The notes under the pieces are model-generated. The model was not told where the DNA came from and searched no databases. It saw nothing but the letters and a program-made list of their open reading frames with translations. The position numbers and the translations under genes were made by a program. This document shows positions 21,543 through 34,700 of a stretch of DNA of 64,000 nucleotides, one piece after another. The stretch covers positions 8,534,163 through 8,598,162 of the forward strand of contig OX465109.1 in assembly GCA_949987565.1 (NCBI GenBank), read 5' to 3'. This DNA is from Luidia sarsii (lineage: Eukaryota; Echinodermata; Asteroidea; Paxillosida; Luidiidae). Positions within the stretch are counted from its first letter, which is position 1. Each line of letters begins with the position of its first letter.

Positions 21543-24500
21543 CTAAGGAACGGAAAGCAAACATGATCTTTAGAGAGAGGAGAGGAGAGGAGAGGAGAGG
21601 AGAGGAGAGGAGAGGAGAGGAGAGGAGAGGAGAGGAGAGGAGAGGAGAGGAGAGGAGAGGAGAGGAGAGGAGAGGAGAGGAGAGGAGAGGAGAGGAGAGG
21701 AGAGGAGAGAAGAGGAGAGGAGAGGAGAGGAGAGAAGAGGAGAGGGGAGGAGAGGGGAGGGGAGGGGAGGGGAGAGGGGAGGAGAGGAGAGGAGTGGAGA
21801 GGAGAGGAGAGGAGAGGAGAGGAGAGGAGAGGAGAGGAGAGGAGAGGGGAGGAGAAGAGAGGAGAGGAGAGAAAAGAGAGGGGGAGGGGAGAGAAGAGAG
21901 GAGAGGGGAGAGGGGAGAGGGGAGATGGGAGAGGAGAGAGTGGAGAGGGGAGTTGAGAGAGGAGAGGGGAGAGGGGAGAGGGGAGGGAAGAGAGGAGAGG
22001 AGAGGGGAGAGGAGAGAGGGGAGAGAGGAGAGGGGAAGGGAGAGAGGAGAGGGGAGAGTTCTGGTTCCAAGAGCTAAACATCCTGACAAATATTGTTAAG
22101 TACGTCAGGAAACCACATGGACGACTGCCGTAAACACAACCACTGCGTTTCGGGAAAAAATGAGCCCGTAATAAAAAAAAATCGAGTGAAGTCAGTGGGT
22201 GATTTGATTCTTTATGGCATTATATGACAAAGTATTATTTATTTACACCGATTTTAAACTACAAAAGTTCAATCTTCAAGAGTCGCATAGGCCTATCTCA
22301 AGGGACCCCGCCCCCATTTTCATTCAGATGCAATTAACAATTACTTCTTTACAACACCCAATGTGGGGTTCACACAATGTGATGCAGTATTTTTTCTTCT
22401 TAAAAAAAAGAGTCAGGCTTCACCCCATTATGAATCAAAGTGCGACATTAGAAATGAAAAAATTATGTCACGAAAAATGGACTGAAAGTGGCGGGATGTA
22501 TGCGGGACAGGAAGAAGCCCCATTCAATTTACGGGAGATAGTGGAATTCGAAGCGAAGTGCCACAGAAATCACGAGGACAATGGTAGGACGATCGCCCGT
22601 ATGCTGAAGGCTGCACGACAGACCCCGATCAGTGGCAATGATAACAGTGTGCACTGCAAATAACTGGAGCGAGAGTACAATCGCCAATCGGCCGGACGAA
22701 GGACTGACAAACCTGCAGAGAAAATATGGCGTCGAATCACACCGTTGCAGCATTAACTGCTCTGAAAACTCGAGAGCGAGTTGCGATGGATTCGATTTGA
22801 ATATCATATCTCTACCTGACATAAACACGATTGTGGCGGCATCCCGGGACGTTTACACAGCTCTCCAAATATCAGTAATAAATGGCCACAGTCATCACAG
22901 GGTTGAAAGGATTAATAGGTTGATTCGGTTTTGTACGTGGGCATCAACAGCGCAATGATTTATAAGTATAACGAGCTAGGAGTGCGATACAAGTGATTGC
23001 TATATTATTGTGCGATCTCTGAGGATCGAATTCACGACGTGTATATAATACATTGTATGCTCAGTGCAGTGCTTGACTACCTACAAACAAAAACCAGGGA
23101 GCACAGGCATGAATTATAGATTCTCTTTAGCATGTAGGCCTATATAAGAAGAGAATCATCATCTCATTGTAAGGATAAGTCACCAGAGCGTAGCATGGTG
23201 CGATACGCTAAGTACTGTGCAGTGATGCGTGTGCAAGGCGTGGAATGCTGGAGGCGGGCATTCGCAGTCACCGTGTACATGCGCCGTATACTTAAGCCTT
23301 CGTTCATTTTCGTTTGCCTCAGAAGGAGCAATTTTCGCCCCGAGTTGGGAAAGTGTCAGCGCGCGGATTGACAGATCGTTACAACATCGGCGGTGGTCTC
23401 TGTCGTCCCACGGCAGCCGAAGAAGAGTCGGCGCAAGCCCCTGCGGAACTGACGGTACTTGAAGGCGTAGATGACCGGGTTGACGCAGCAGTTGGCCGAC
23501 ACCATGGCCACGGAGAGCAGGTAGTACCACTCGTCGTAGGTCAGCTTCCAGCCCAGGTTGAACAGGAGGAAGATGATCTGGTTGGGCGTCCAGCAGACGG
23601 CGAAGGTGGCGAAGACCAGCCAGAGCATCCGGAAGGTGCTCCGGCGGGCGCGGAGCAGGCACTGGGTCATGGCCGGGGCGGGCCGGCCGCGAGCGCCGGC
23701 CGTGCCGCCGGGCGGGCCGGGGGCCGGCCCCTGGACGACCCTGGCCGCGCTGCGCATCAGCTCCGCCCCGATGCGGACGTAGGCGACCAGCATGACAACC
23801 ACCGGCACCGCGTACTGGACGAGGATGGTCAGGACGCCCAGCAGCCGGGAGCGGGACACGGCGCCCGCCACGCAGCGGCCGCCCCGCACCTCGAAGATGA
23901 AGAGGTTGTAGGAGTTGATGCCCAGCGCCAGGGCCCAGCAGAGAGCGAAGACGGCGGCCACCTTCAGCCGGGGGGAGCTGCTCAGGGCGGCCCGGTAGCC
24001 GAACGGGTGCACGATGGCCAGGTAGCGCTCCAGCGTCAGCGCCACCAGGTTGAAGGTGGAGGCCACGAAGAGGAGGAAGAGGGCGAAGTTGGAGAACCAG
24101 GCGGCGCAGACGAAGGCGCCGAAGGGGCCGGCCGGCACGGGCACGGGGAGGGCGGCGTGGGTCTGGAGCAGGATCAGGGACGAGCCCAGCAGGTCGATGG
24201 CGGCCTGGTGGACGATGAAGGCGTTGGTGCGCGTTCGCAGGGCAGGCACGCCGCCGAAGACCACGCACACCAGGCCGTTGCCGAGGATTCCAATCAGACC
24301 CACGATCGTCTTACAGATACGCAAAACGAGTATCTCATCCATCGTCGATGCTTCGGCGTCTCCCCTCTCTTCGATATGCACAAGCCACAATACAACTTCC
24401 TCCCCCTACTCCAATGCGACGAATGGTCCCGACTAATTAAGCCTTTCCAAACTAAGGTTCACGATACGCACGACAGAACGATTCACTTCACCCCCCTTGT

Positions 24501-25697
24501 GACACGATAATAGCGACCGGTTTTGAAAGCTCTCAAAATGGGCGGAATAGGCCTCGTGGATTATAGATGACCGGCCACCACTTTTGGAGGTACGTCAAGT
24601 CGAATGCGTCTCGGCAAGATCCTCACGAACAAGTAGTAGCGTGCACAATCAAACCAAATATATCTTTGTCTTCTTCTTCTTCTTCACATACGGCTGGAGC
24701 ATTATAACCACAATTCTAATCGGCCGATAGATACCATACGGTAGAATACAATGAACGATACTAAGGTGGGCAAGGAGTGAAAAAAAAATCGAATCTAAAG
24801 TGAAAGGGAAGAAACGGGTTGCTTAATGGAGAAAGGCAAGAAGTAGTTGAATGGCGCGTTATTGAGGTAAACCCTATTTCAAGCGGATTGATATAATGTA
24901 ATGACCTTGAGTTCGCCCACGCACACTAACCCCCCCCCCCCCTCCAAAAAAAGCCTAGATTGCAGGAATCAGTGCGGGGAGCCCCTTCCCAAAGCTTTAA
25001 AGAAATTGGCACCGAGCCAAAAAAGCAACCGCGGTACGAATAGCAAAAGGCCAGTGAGTTATACATATTCATCATTATCACCGTGAACCGTAGATCTTTC
25101 ATCAGGCACAAGCCGATTGGTTGCAATTCCGTTCGAGAATCTTCCGGTACAATGACGCTTCCGAATCGCTCAACGGGGCGCGTCCTCCCATCTGAACAAT
25201 GCACAGAGGAACCGAAACTCCGAATGGGAAAGTGAAAAACGAGCCCCAGTGTGCGGTCCCCGAACTGCTGTAGCCCGCATTTACATCTAATCGTTGAGTG
25301 CGTCATAGCAAGACAGGGGGTATGATCCCTGGAGATAGATGGCAGTTATTAGGGCTAATGGTGTATTACTTCTAACTATAGCCACCAATAATCACAGAAA
25401 AGATGGTTGACTACTGGCCGACAACTGGGATGGATAGAGCGTTGGTACATTGGGCCGGATGTACTATAGCCCCATAGGGTTCAAGTCCCGGTGCAGTAAG
25501 TTTTTTCTTTTGTATTTGCACCAATGTGATAATGCAGAGCAAGATTACGGTCACTACCTCGAAGCCCATGCACGAACTGGACATGCAATAATTTCTATAG
25601 ACTGTGTATTCATATGCTTTTATCACATGTTTTATTTTGTAACGTGTTTTTATTTTCCAGTGGAAGGCAAATTTGTATGTTTTTATGTGGATAATAA

Positions 25698-25731
<34 letters not shown>

Positions 25732-28700
25732 CGCCAGCTATGACGCAGATTACTATGAATGACGTTCAACAGCTTATGGGGAGACCACCGTGTTCCTCTT
25801 TGCCGTCAACTAACGGTGTGGGTATCGGGCTCATTTATGCAGTTTTGGGGGGAAAAAAGATACAAGTCTTTTTTTACCTGGGTGATTTAAAAACAAACGG
25901 GAGGCTTACCGTATAAGCTGGTATCTCCTTTGTACTTTCGTAATTAAATTCCTCGTAAAAGACCTCCAGACGAACGATATTATCGCTAGGGAGACGGAAA
26001 GAAACAATCAGGCATACTTTTGAGAAATATCTGCCGTTTTTTTTTTTTTCATCCATTACAAATTCGTATTTTAATGAGCGAAAATAGGTAAACGATTATT
26101 GCAATGGCAGGCGCGTTGGTCTCGTAGATTCGACCTGTAAATGGAGACACGTGATGAAGAGCTGATTCATCTGGTTGGCGGGCAGATGCAGACCGATTTA
26201 TTTCCGAAATCATTTCGCTCTCTAGAGCAATTGTGGCTCTTCTTAGCAACCGCGGCCAACAGCTGTTCATCACTGCGCAAGCGCACGGCCATGTTGGTCT
26301 ATAGCGCCCTCCGCGGTGGCTGTTGGGCACGGTCCCCATAGTGTAGACTATATAGCAATACGTGAATGGGTAGGCCTATTGGCGTCTGGTAGAACGAATT
26401 CAATAATCCACTTACAATACATTCTCCTCGTTCAGTTGCTTCGTCTTGTTGTTTATGGAGTAAATGTTGCGGAAAAGATGTGTCTGTAACATAAATGCAT
26501 ACGAGGTATATTTCAAAAATACACTGTAGGGGTACCTATAAAACCATTTACACAATACTATCCCTTCAACCATGGAGCTATAATCTCCAACACATCTCTA
26601 AAGATTGCCATAACAGTTTTCGTTCATGACCATTACCGTGAAACTTTGATTAGATTTGATTTGATTTTGATTTTATTATATTCGGTATTAACACACAAAA
26701 ACGGAAAAATAGAAACAGACGTTATAAACAAAAGTAATAAAAACAAGTATTGCACAATATACATAAACATTTAGGTAACACCAGGGATCTAGCCCATGAA
26801 AGTTATTGAACTTTCCAATGGAATCCCTAAATCCCTAAGTCCTAACTAGTTTAAATTGATGTATATATATATATAAATTATGATTATTGCGTCGGAAAAA
26901 ATATGATTTCTTGAACGTTTGTCCTATTCGTTTTATAATTAAAACTGCTCGATTTCCTGCTGGAAAAAAGGGTATAAGCAGATTAAGGAATACTAGAACT
27001 ACACAAAATTGTGCAAATCTTAAACATTAAGATCGAGGGCAGACATTTCGATCCTTGCTAGACCTTCTGCCGAGTTGAAAGGTATAATACTGCTTGAAAC
27101 GAAACATCAGGGCCTCCTAATTTTCACAATTTATGGATATTTTCACGGATGTTAGAAAGCAAAACTTACCACAAACTTTTCTGAAGGCCATTTAGACATA
27201 GAGGTCGTTTTGGTGTAGTAGACATCACTGCGAAAGGAAAGTAACACGATACGGGATTGTCATTTGAATTCTCCGTCGCACTATGATATAGAAAATACAA
27301 ATAGCACTATCTAGGTGTAATTTCAAACAAATTAATCATCAAGTCTTCCAATTAATCAATGGACATGTAACTGTGAGAATTCTCCTTGCATCAGTTCTAA
27401 TTTTACCTTTCTGTTTCCAGTAGGTTAATTAATTAATGATACTTGGATACTTTCTATTTCAGACCCAGTCTTCAGCTCGCAACACCGAAAAGAAAAACCA
27501 ATTTTCTCATGCATTATTCAACAGACTTTCTTCCTCGTGTTTAATTCATTACCTTACTCCTTAGTTTATGCATCAATGACCAGGGCCGTGCCTTTCTCAC
27601 CCCGCCATATGCAAATCGTCCACCCACTTTGACTAGGATTTTCGAAGCGGTCTGTTCGTTTGTATTGCCTTAGCTTTCTATTGTAGGGACTTGTCTGTTT
27701 TCTCTCAACTTTCCTGCCTATGGGGGACGTCTGTCCTAGGGAAGGTACAGACGCAATTACCCGACATGCTTCACCTTTTACCTAAATGTGATCGGTTCCA
27801 GAAAAATGCGGGGATATATTTGAAGAAAAAACAACAACATGTTGTGCAAATTATCAGCTTCAAACCTACACCAAATTGAAGCTGATAATGTAACTGATTC
27901 AGCTAGCAATAATCAGCTAGCAATAATCTTTCAAAAGAATGTTCCTTAATACCCATGTTTGTGGAGCCAGTCACATATGGAGAAGACCTTTACCCATAAT
28001 GGCATATATATTATATCCTGCTTCGCAGAGCGGGTCACAAATGTCTGCTATAATTCTCCTCGTTTGAACATTGCTATTGTACAAGCTGTACTACATTATA
28101 TGTTCTCTACCTAGCCTATATCACACTGCATGCTCGTGTTTTTCATGTATCTGTAACATCATGGACTAAACTTAGAAAAAAAATTTATATCGAGCACCAC
28201 GACACAAACGTGGTTGCAAATCTTAATTAGACAGCTTAAGAAAGACTTAAGACCTGCGGCCAAAAAGTTGCCTTTCTCCATAAATCTATCGATGGACAAC
28301 CTCTTCTCTAGTATAACTATCTGAATATACTGTACTTCGTACGTGCATTGCAGCGGACACTCGTCTGAGCAGGGCAGTTCATTGTGCTGGTACAGATAGT
28401 ACACCAGCTGCCTGCAAATTTCTGGTGAGGAGAAATAGAACAAAAGACAACGTCGTAAGAAAATCTTGTATAGATCAGATTGAGGCCTGTTTCTACTTAA
28501 TAAAAGCGTTTCAAATGCAAAAAAAGAATTGTGATGCACTGCACAGCAGTTGGACTCCAGCAATCTCCTGGCGACAGGCAGAGTACACACTACCCGAAAT
28601 GTTGAGTTACTGTGGCTCTTTTCAGAACACTATATACTCCTTCTCTGAAGAGATGATATACACGGTGTCATCACCGCAAACCTCCTACTTGGTATTTCCG

Positions 28701-31700
28701 CCATGCAAATCTTCAAATCTTATCTATACTAATCAATGCCATTTACAACATGAAGGCCAACAATTATTATGATCAGGCCAGAGATTCGACTTCATTTCCA
28801 CAACTCGTTATGACGTCACGGGTACTAATTAGGAACAGGCTTTGAACCACACTACCGCAGTTAGTAGATGAATGCTCTGTACCAATCGAGGGCCCATTTC
28901 ATGGAGCTCCAAAATTTGCTTCAGCAGAAAAGGTCATGTTAGTCGTAGGATCACCTTATTGCCAACCCATACCACTTTTATTTGCTACGTAAAGTAGAGC
29001 AGAATTATAAAGCAACTGACGTCACATCGCAATGTGGGTTGTAATCCTGCTTACACAAGGGACATGTTTCATGCTTAGCAGATTACACACTTAACCTTAT
29101 GTGTGTACTGGGCTATTTCGCTCCATGAAAATACTGGGGGGGGGGGACTCGGAGGCCCCCTATTGATCTCAGAAACGGAAGGTCCAATGAACTTGAAATA
29201 TTGTGTGCAGATAGATGTTCATGTGCTCAATCCGATTTAGGCCCCCTAAGTGCAGATAATAGGAAAGTGACTCTATGAATTTGGCCCTTGGACCAAACAG
29301 ACCTTCGAATTCAGTGACAACGCAGTACAGCTATGACCAAGTTTCAAGAGACGGAGACGAGTCCGAGCCAGATCCAGGGGACCGTAAAGGCCTTCGTGCA
29401 CTGGCACTGCAACGTGCTAAGACACGCCGTATGCCCGACAGACAGGGAAGTGACACGATGACCTCTGCGTGACGTCAGGCCGGGTTATAAACTCACCCTG
29501 CGTGGTGTTCAGCATCTTGCAGCGCGGTCCGTTCAGCTGTATGGTGTCCGAACACTGACAGTAGTCGCGTATGTAGCCGTGAAGGCAGGTCTCCAGACAG
29601 GACTGTCATATACAATACAACCAAATTTATATTCATATCTATAAATTGGTGAATATTCATATCTACGGTATTCAATTTGTGCCCTCACAGGTCAAATTGA
29701 GAATTTGAAGAAAAAAAAATCACGGTGGCCATGGACGAAAGGTTCACCGATAAACTGGAAGGAGCTGATGAACTCTGTCCTGACCTTTGACTCCTATTTG
29801 GAGTGCCATGGCCTAAGGCTGTTTACGAAATAAAGGCTTAGGCTCGGGCTCAGGCTTCGTCTCCGTCTGACAAAACCTGACAATCCAGGTCGTGGTTTGT
29901 TTCCGAATTTGAAAGTTTGTTAGCTTGATAGGTACGGAGTATTTACCAAGTAACTGGGGCCAAAAGCTGGATTTTTCAGGTTTTGTCAGACGAAGCCTGA
30001 GCCCGAGCCTGATCCACGGATACGAAAAAGGGCCTATGGTGAGTGGCATGGGATTTGAAACTCGGCTCGCCCTTTCTGCGGGCGGGATTGTGCGGCGAAT
30101 GTCTGACACTCACCGCGCGGTCGTAGCGCTCTGCTTCCGAACTTAACCGAATCTCTCCCTCCGACATGACCTTGGTCTTCTTGACTGTCTTTTTGCACTT
30201 TCCGTACGGTGGCCCTTTGCGGACAACGTAGTTCTGCAAACGACAAACAATGAATTAAAACTGTAACATTGGATAACAGTTTGTTCCAAAGATGCAGACT
30301 AATGATGTGCGGCATTATTTGGCAAGGCTGGTAAAAAATATCAATTGATGACTTTTAATTGCGACTAAAAGCCCCAGGCTGTAGAATTGTATGTGGGTCT
30401 TAATCGGTTTCAAACACCGAACATTCATAAAAAAAAATCAGCAAGGTTTATAAAACGAGCATCTTGAGAGTGTGACATCATTTGGGACCTGTAGTCGATT
30501 TCACCAAACTCATTGTAACTTACGATCAATCGCAAGACAATGAGCGATCCACACAAACAACATGGCCGGCTTATGTCGCAACATATGATGGGTTATTCAT
30601 CCTAACTTGAGTTACGATGCATCGCGAGGCTTTGCGAAATCAAGCCCGGGTGCCAGTTTTGGAGGGAGCGGGCGTGACTTACATATCGGAGACCCACGGA
30701 GGTGACCGTTCCTGGTGTGACTGTCACGCCGCTATCGGCAGGCGTGGGCTTGATGTGGGGTGGGTTGATAGCTACCCGCACACCAGCCTCCTGCCCATAC
30801 ACACTGATGTACTCAGACTGCTCCAGGAATAACGTCATCTGTAGGCCTGGTCATTGGAGGACACCCAAACCACAAACAGTTATAAGAGGACGAGGAGGAG
30901 GAGGAGGAGAATGGAAGGGGAAGGGGAAGGGGAAGGAGAAGGAGAAGGAGAAGGAGGGGAAGAAGGAGAAGGAAAAAGNNNNNNNNNNNNNNNNNNNNNN
31001 NNNNNNNNNNNNNNNNNNNNNNNNNNNNNNNNNNNNNNNNNNNNNNNNNNNNNNNNNNNNNNNNNNNNNNNNNNNNNNNNNNNNNNNNNNNNNNNNNNNN
31101 NNNNNNNNNNNNNNNNNNNNNNNNNNNNNNNNNNNNNNNNNNNNNNNNNNNNNNNNNNNNNNNNNNNNNNNNNNNNNNCATAAATATTTATTGTATAATC
31201 TTTCATATTCTCTTATCCTCTTTGTTTAACCATATAACGGTTCTCTTTGTTTTGAGAGTCTTTGTCTTCTTCTGTCTTTCGTGACGTTCTTTACAATAAA
31301 GATATTGAGGAGATCGAGCCTTAAAAGAATACGTCGAGCATTTCTTTAACTTGACGACCAGTCCCCGAATCGGGACTACACAGTCCCATCTGGCGGCTGA
31401 CGGGAGTCTTCGCCGTACTTTCTGCTGGGCGCCCATAGTCGCCTCGCTACACTAGCTAGCAAAGGCAACCCCAAAGACCCATTATTGTGTTCGGCTGCGG
31501 CTTCAGTTTACACACAAGCCAATGGGAGCCACCGCCTTGTGGCAACAGACGAGCCCCAGAGACCGCTGGGTTTGGCTGTGGCTTCAGTTTACACGTGATG
31601 TTTACGGAAGTCACAAAAATTAAGCTCGTGGCTGCATGACATGTGCGTCCCCTTTGTTATCACGATGCATTCGGACATGGCAAAGCATATGAAATGAAAC

Positions 31701-34700
31701 ACGAGACAAGAAACCCGCTAAGGAGGGGGGGGGTACACGCTCACCGTCGTGACAAGTAGGCGATGGGCTGAGCTGGCAAGCGGTGAACGAAGGGGACTCG
31801 GTCCCGTTCGGCACGAAGCACCCGGGTCTCCCCATGGTTCCGCCCGGGTTCCGGCACACCCTGAGGTCCACGGTGGACCCGGACTCCGCGCCCTCCAGCT
31901 CCGGGTAGTGCCGGCCCGTGTAGTTGAGAGACGCCAGGCGGTCGTGCGACCACGGGAGGCAGTCGGGGTCGGTAACCGATCCCTGGTAGTCGCGCCCGTC
32001 CGGAGCAATGAAGCATTCCGTGCGCACTAGAGTAGAAGGGGTATGGACAGGAAGGTAGCGGACATACCGTAACACATAAGATTACTGAAATCACTTTCAC
32101 CCTCGAAACGAATGGTAAAACCTCTTGGCTCACTGCAAACAGTTTGCCCCACACCAGGTCTTGTTTAATGACCAATGTTGAGTTTGGCCGACTCGAACCT
32201 GCATCCCCGTGTGACTCTGCCTTCGATAAAGGTCCTTGCCACAGTTGAGTCAGCAAGTCCTCTAAGTTTGTTAGGGTATGGAGAGGAGAGCACAGGACAG
32301 GACAGGACAGGACAGGAGAGAAGAGGACAGGACAGGACAGGACAGGACAGGACGGGACGGGACGGGACGGGACGGGACGGGACGGGACGGGGCGGGACGG
32401 GTGGGACGGGACGGGCGGGACGGGACGGGACGGGCGGGACGGGACGGGACGGGCGGGACGGGACGGGACGGGACGGAATGGGCGGGACGGGACGGGACGG
32501 GACGGGACAGGACGGGAAGGGACGGGACGGGACGGGACGGGACGGGACGGGACGGGACGGGCGGGACGGGACGGGACAGGACGGGAAGGGACGGGACGGG
32601 ACGGGACGGGACGGGACGGGACGGGACGGGCGGGACGGGACGGGACGGGACGGGAAGGGACGGGACGGGACGGGACGGGACGGGACGGGACGGGACGGGA
32701 CGGGACGGGCGGGACGGGACGGGACGGGACGGGACGGGACGGGACGGGACGGGACGGGACGGGACGGGACGGGACGGGACAGGACAGGACAGGACATGAC
32801 AGGCCAGGACAGGACAGGACAGGACAGGACAGCAGTGGAGAGGACAGGACAGGACAGGACAGGACAGGACAGGACAGGAGAGAGGGAGAGGGAGAGGAGA
32901 GGAGAGGAGAGGAGAGGAGAGGAGAGGAGAGGAGAGGAGAGGAGAGGAGAGGAGAGGAGAGGAGAGGAGAGGAGAGGAGAGGAGAGGAGAGGAGAGGAGA
33001 GGAGAGGAGAGGAGAGGAGAGGAGAGGAGAGGAGAGGAGAGGAGAGGAGAGGAGAGGAGAGGAGAGGAGAGGAGAGGAGAAGAGAGGAGGAGAGAGGAGA
33101 GGAGAGGAGTGGAGAGAGGAGAGGATATCAAATAGAAATAGCGTCCTACTCACCTGCAGAACAAGGTTCGGGTAGTTGGCTCTGTGCATTGTAGCAATCA
33201 ATGACTCCTTCGCAGTGGTAGTAACCATCCTTGCGCTTTGGAGGCACCCCACACTGTGCCTTCAATGTCTCGAGTTTTAAAGAAGACTCTACAAAACGAA
33301 CCAGGCAAAATCGAACAAGATTTTGGTAAGATTGCTGAATCACAATGTGCAAAAGTTGGCAGGGGACGCTACGCAAGTTGATGCCCTTGCAAGAATGAGT
33401 GTGGCTATGAGGAGAGCAAGTTCAAGCAACACTGCGGACAGTGTGTCTTTTCCGCAGTCGATAGACTCACTTTGTAGTCTCCTCACGATGGACAGGGAAC
33501 ATATATTGCCCCAAACCTTGAGATAAACTGCCTGTTCCCAGAACCAAAATTAATTCCTCATTCCTCAAAAGGAATGACGTTCATCACGGTTTGATCGAAT
33601 TCTTCAAACGCCGATTCAGATTGATTCGAAAAGCAAAGAAAATAAACTTCAATGGACCTGGCCTAGAGCTCGAACCAAGGACTATCACTGGAGATATATA
33701 CGACTGGCAAGATGCTTCTGGCTGGAAAATGCGTACATGCTGAGATAATCGACTACATTGGAAGGGAGCCCTCCTGAGTCAAGTATTGCTCAGGTGGTTG
33801 AGCGCTGGTAGGTTAACTCCTTATATTGGAATCAAATCCCGGGTCCAGACAAATCCCTTTCCTTTATCGTCGATTGATGACGTGTTCGCTTTTGTTTGAA
33901 ACGGAACATTATTTCTTGATAGGCGGCAATGGATCGAAAAATCAGCGAAGTTGAAATGGTCTATGTAAGAGTTGGAAGGCAGACAGGGAATTGAAGTAGG
34001 TCTTACTTTCAACTATGTTGACAATCGTCGACTTGCCGCGACAGACGATCTTCTGGATCACAACATTCGGCGTGTCCCGACTGACAATTTCGCACGCTGC
34101 AACGAAAAAAAAAAGGATAAACAGCACACAGCAGAAGACACAATTTATTTCCCGCTAGCTATCAGCGTTGTAGGTCTCGAGACCGTCTCGAGACCGTCTC
34201 GAGACCTTTTTTTGAGGTCTCGGTCTCGGTCCTCAGTCTCGGTCTCATCAAAGTCTCGGTCTCGGGAGGCTGGTCTCGGTCTCGAAAGCTCTGGTCTCGG
34301 TCTCGGTCTCCGTCTCCGTCTCGGTCTCGGACATGAAGGTTTCGACTACAGCACTGCTAGCTATAAAATACGCCACTATTTTGCGCGGCCCAATGAGGTC
34401 GTACCCAGGTTGCTGACTGCGTAGCTGCTGCGATCTCTCCAGATGATGTCGGACGGATCGCACACTGCCCGACACCGGCCACAGCTACTGGCTCCCTCAC
34501 CACGATGTTTGCGGCAAACCTTCACCGAATTACATTCTCCTCGACGCAAACATGTTACGTCTATGCTTGCAACGCAGTACCCGCTGCTATGCATTATTCG
34601 AGTCCGCTCGGTGGTCAAGTGCCGTCAGCACTATAGAAAGCAGGCGTCGCAGGTTCGAATCCCATCCCGAGCTGCCTGAATTCATTCATCGGGCATCGGG

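Noticed and set aside
24343..24390. 16-residue N-terminal extension of the nested GPCR
   Set aside because: No ATG; it opens with TTG, while an ATG at 24342 directly precedes TM1.
31741..33252. 503-codon minus ORF
   Set aside because: Mostly the pentamer array; only its last part overlaps the true kringle exon and in another frame.
33784..33845. tRNA-like sequence
   Set aside because: Box A and box B resemblance only; no acceptor pairing and no terminator.
34007..34096. confident SUEL lectin call for exons 10-11
   Set aside because: Only loose cysteine resemblance; LDLa-like decay explains exon 11 better.
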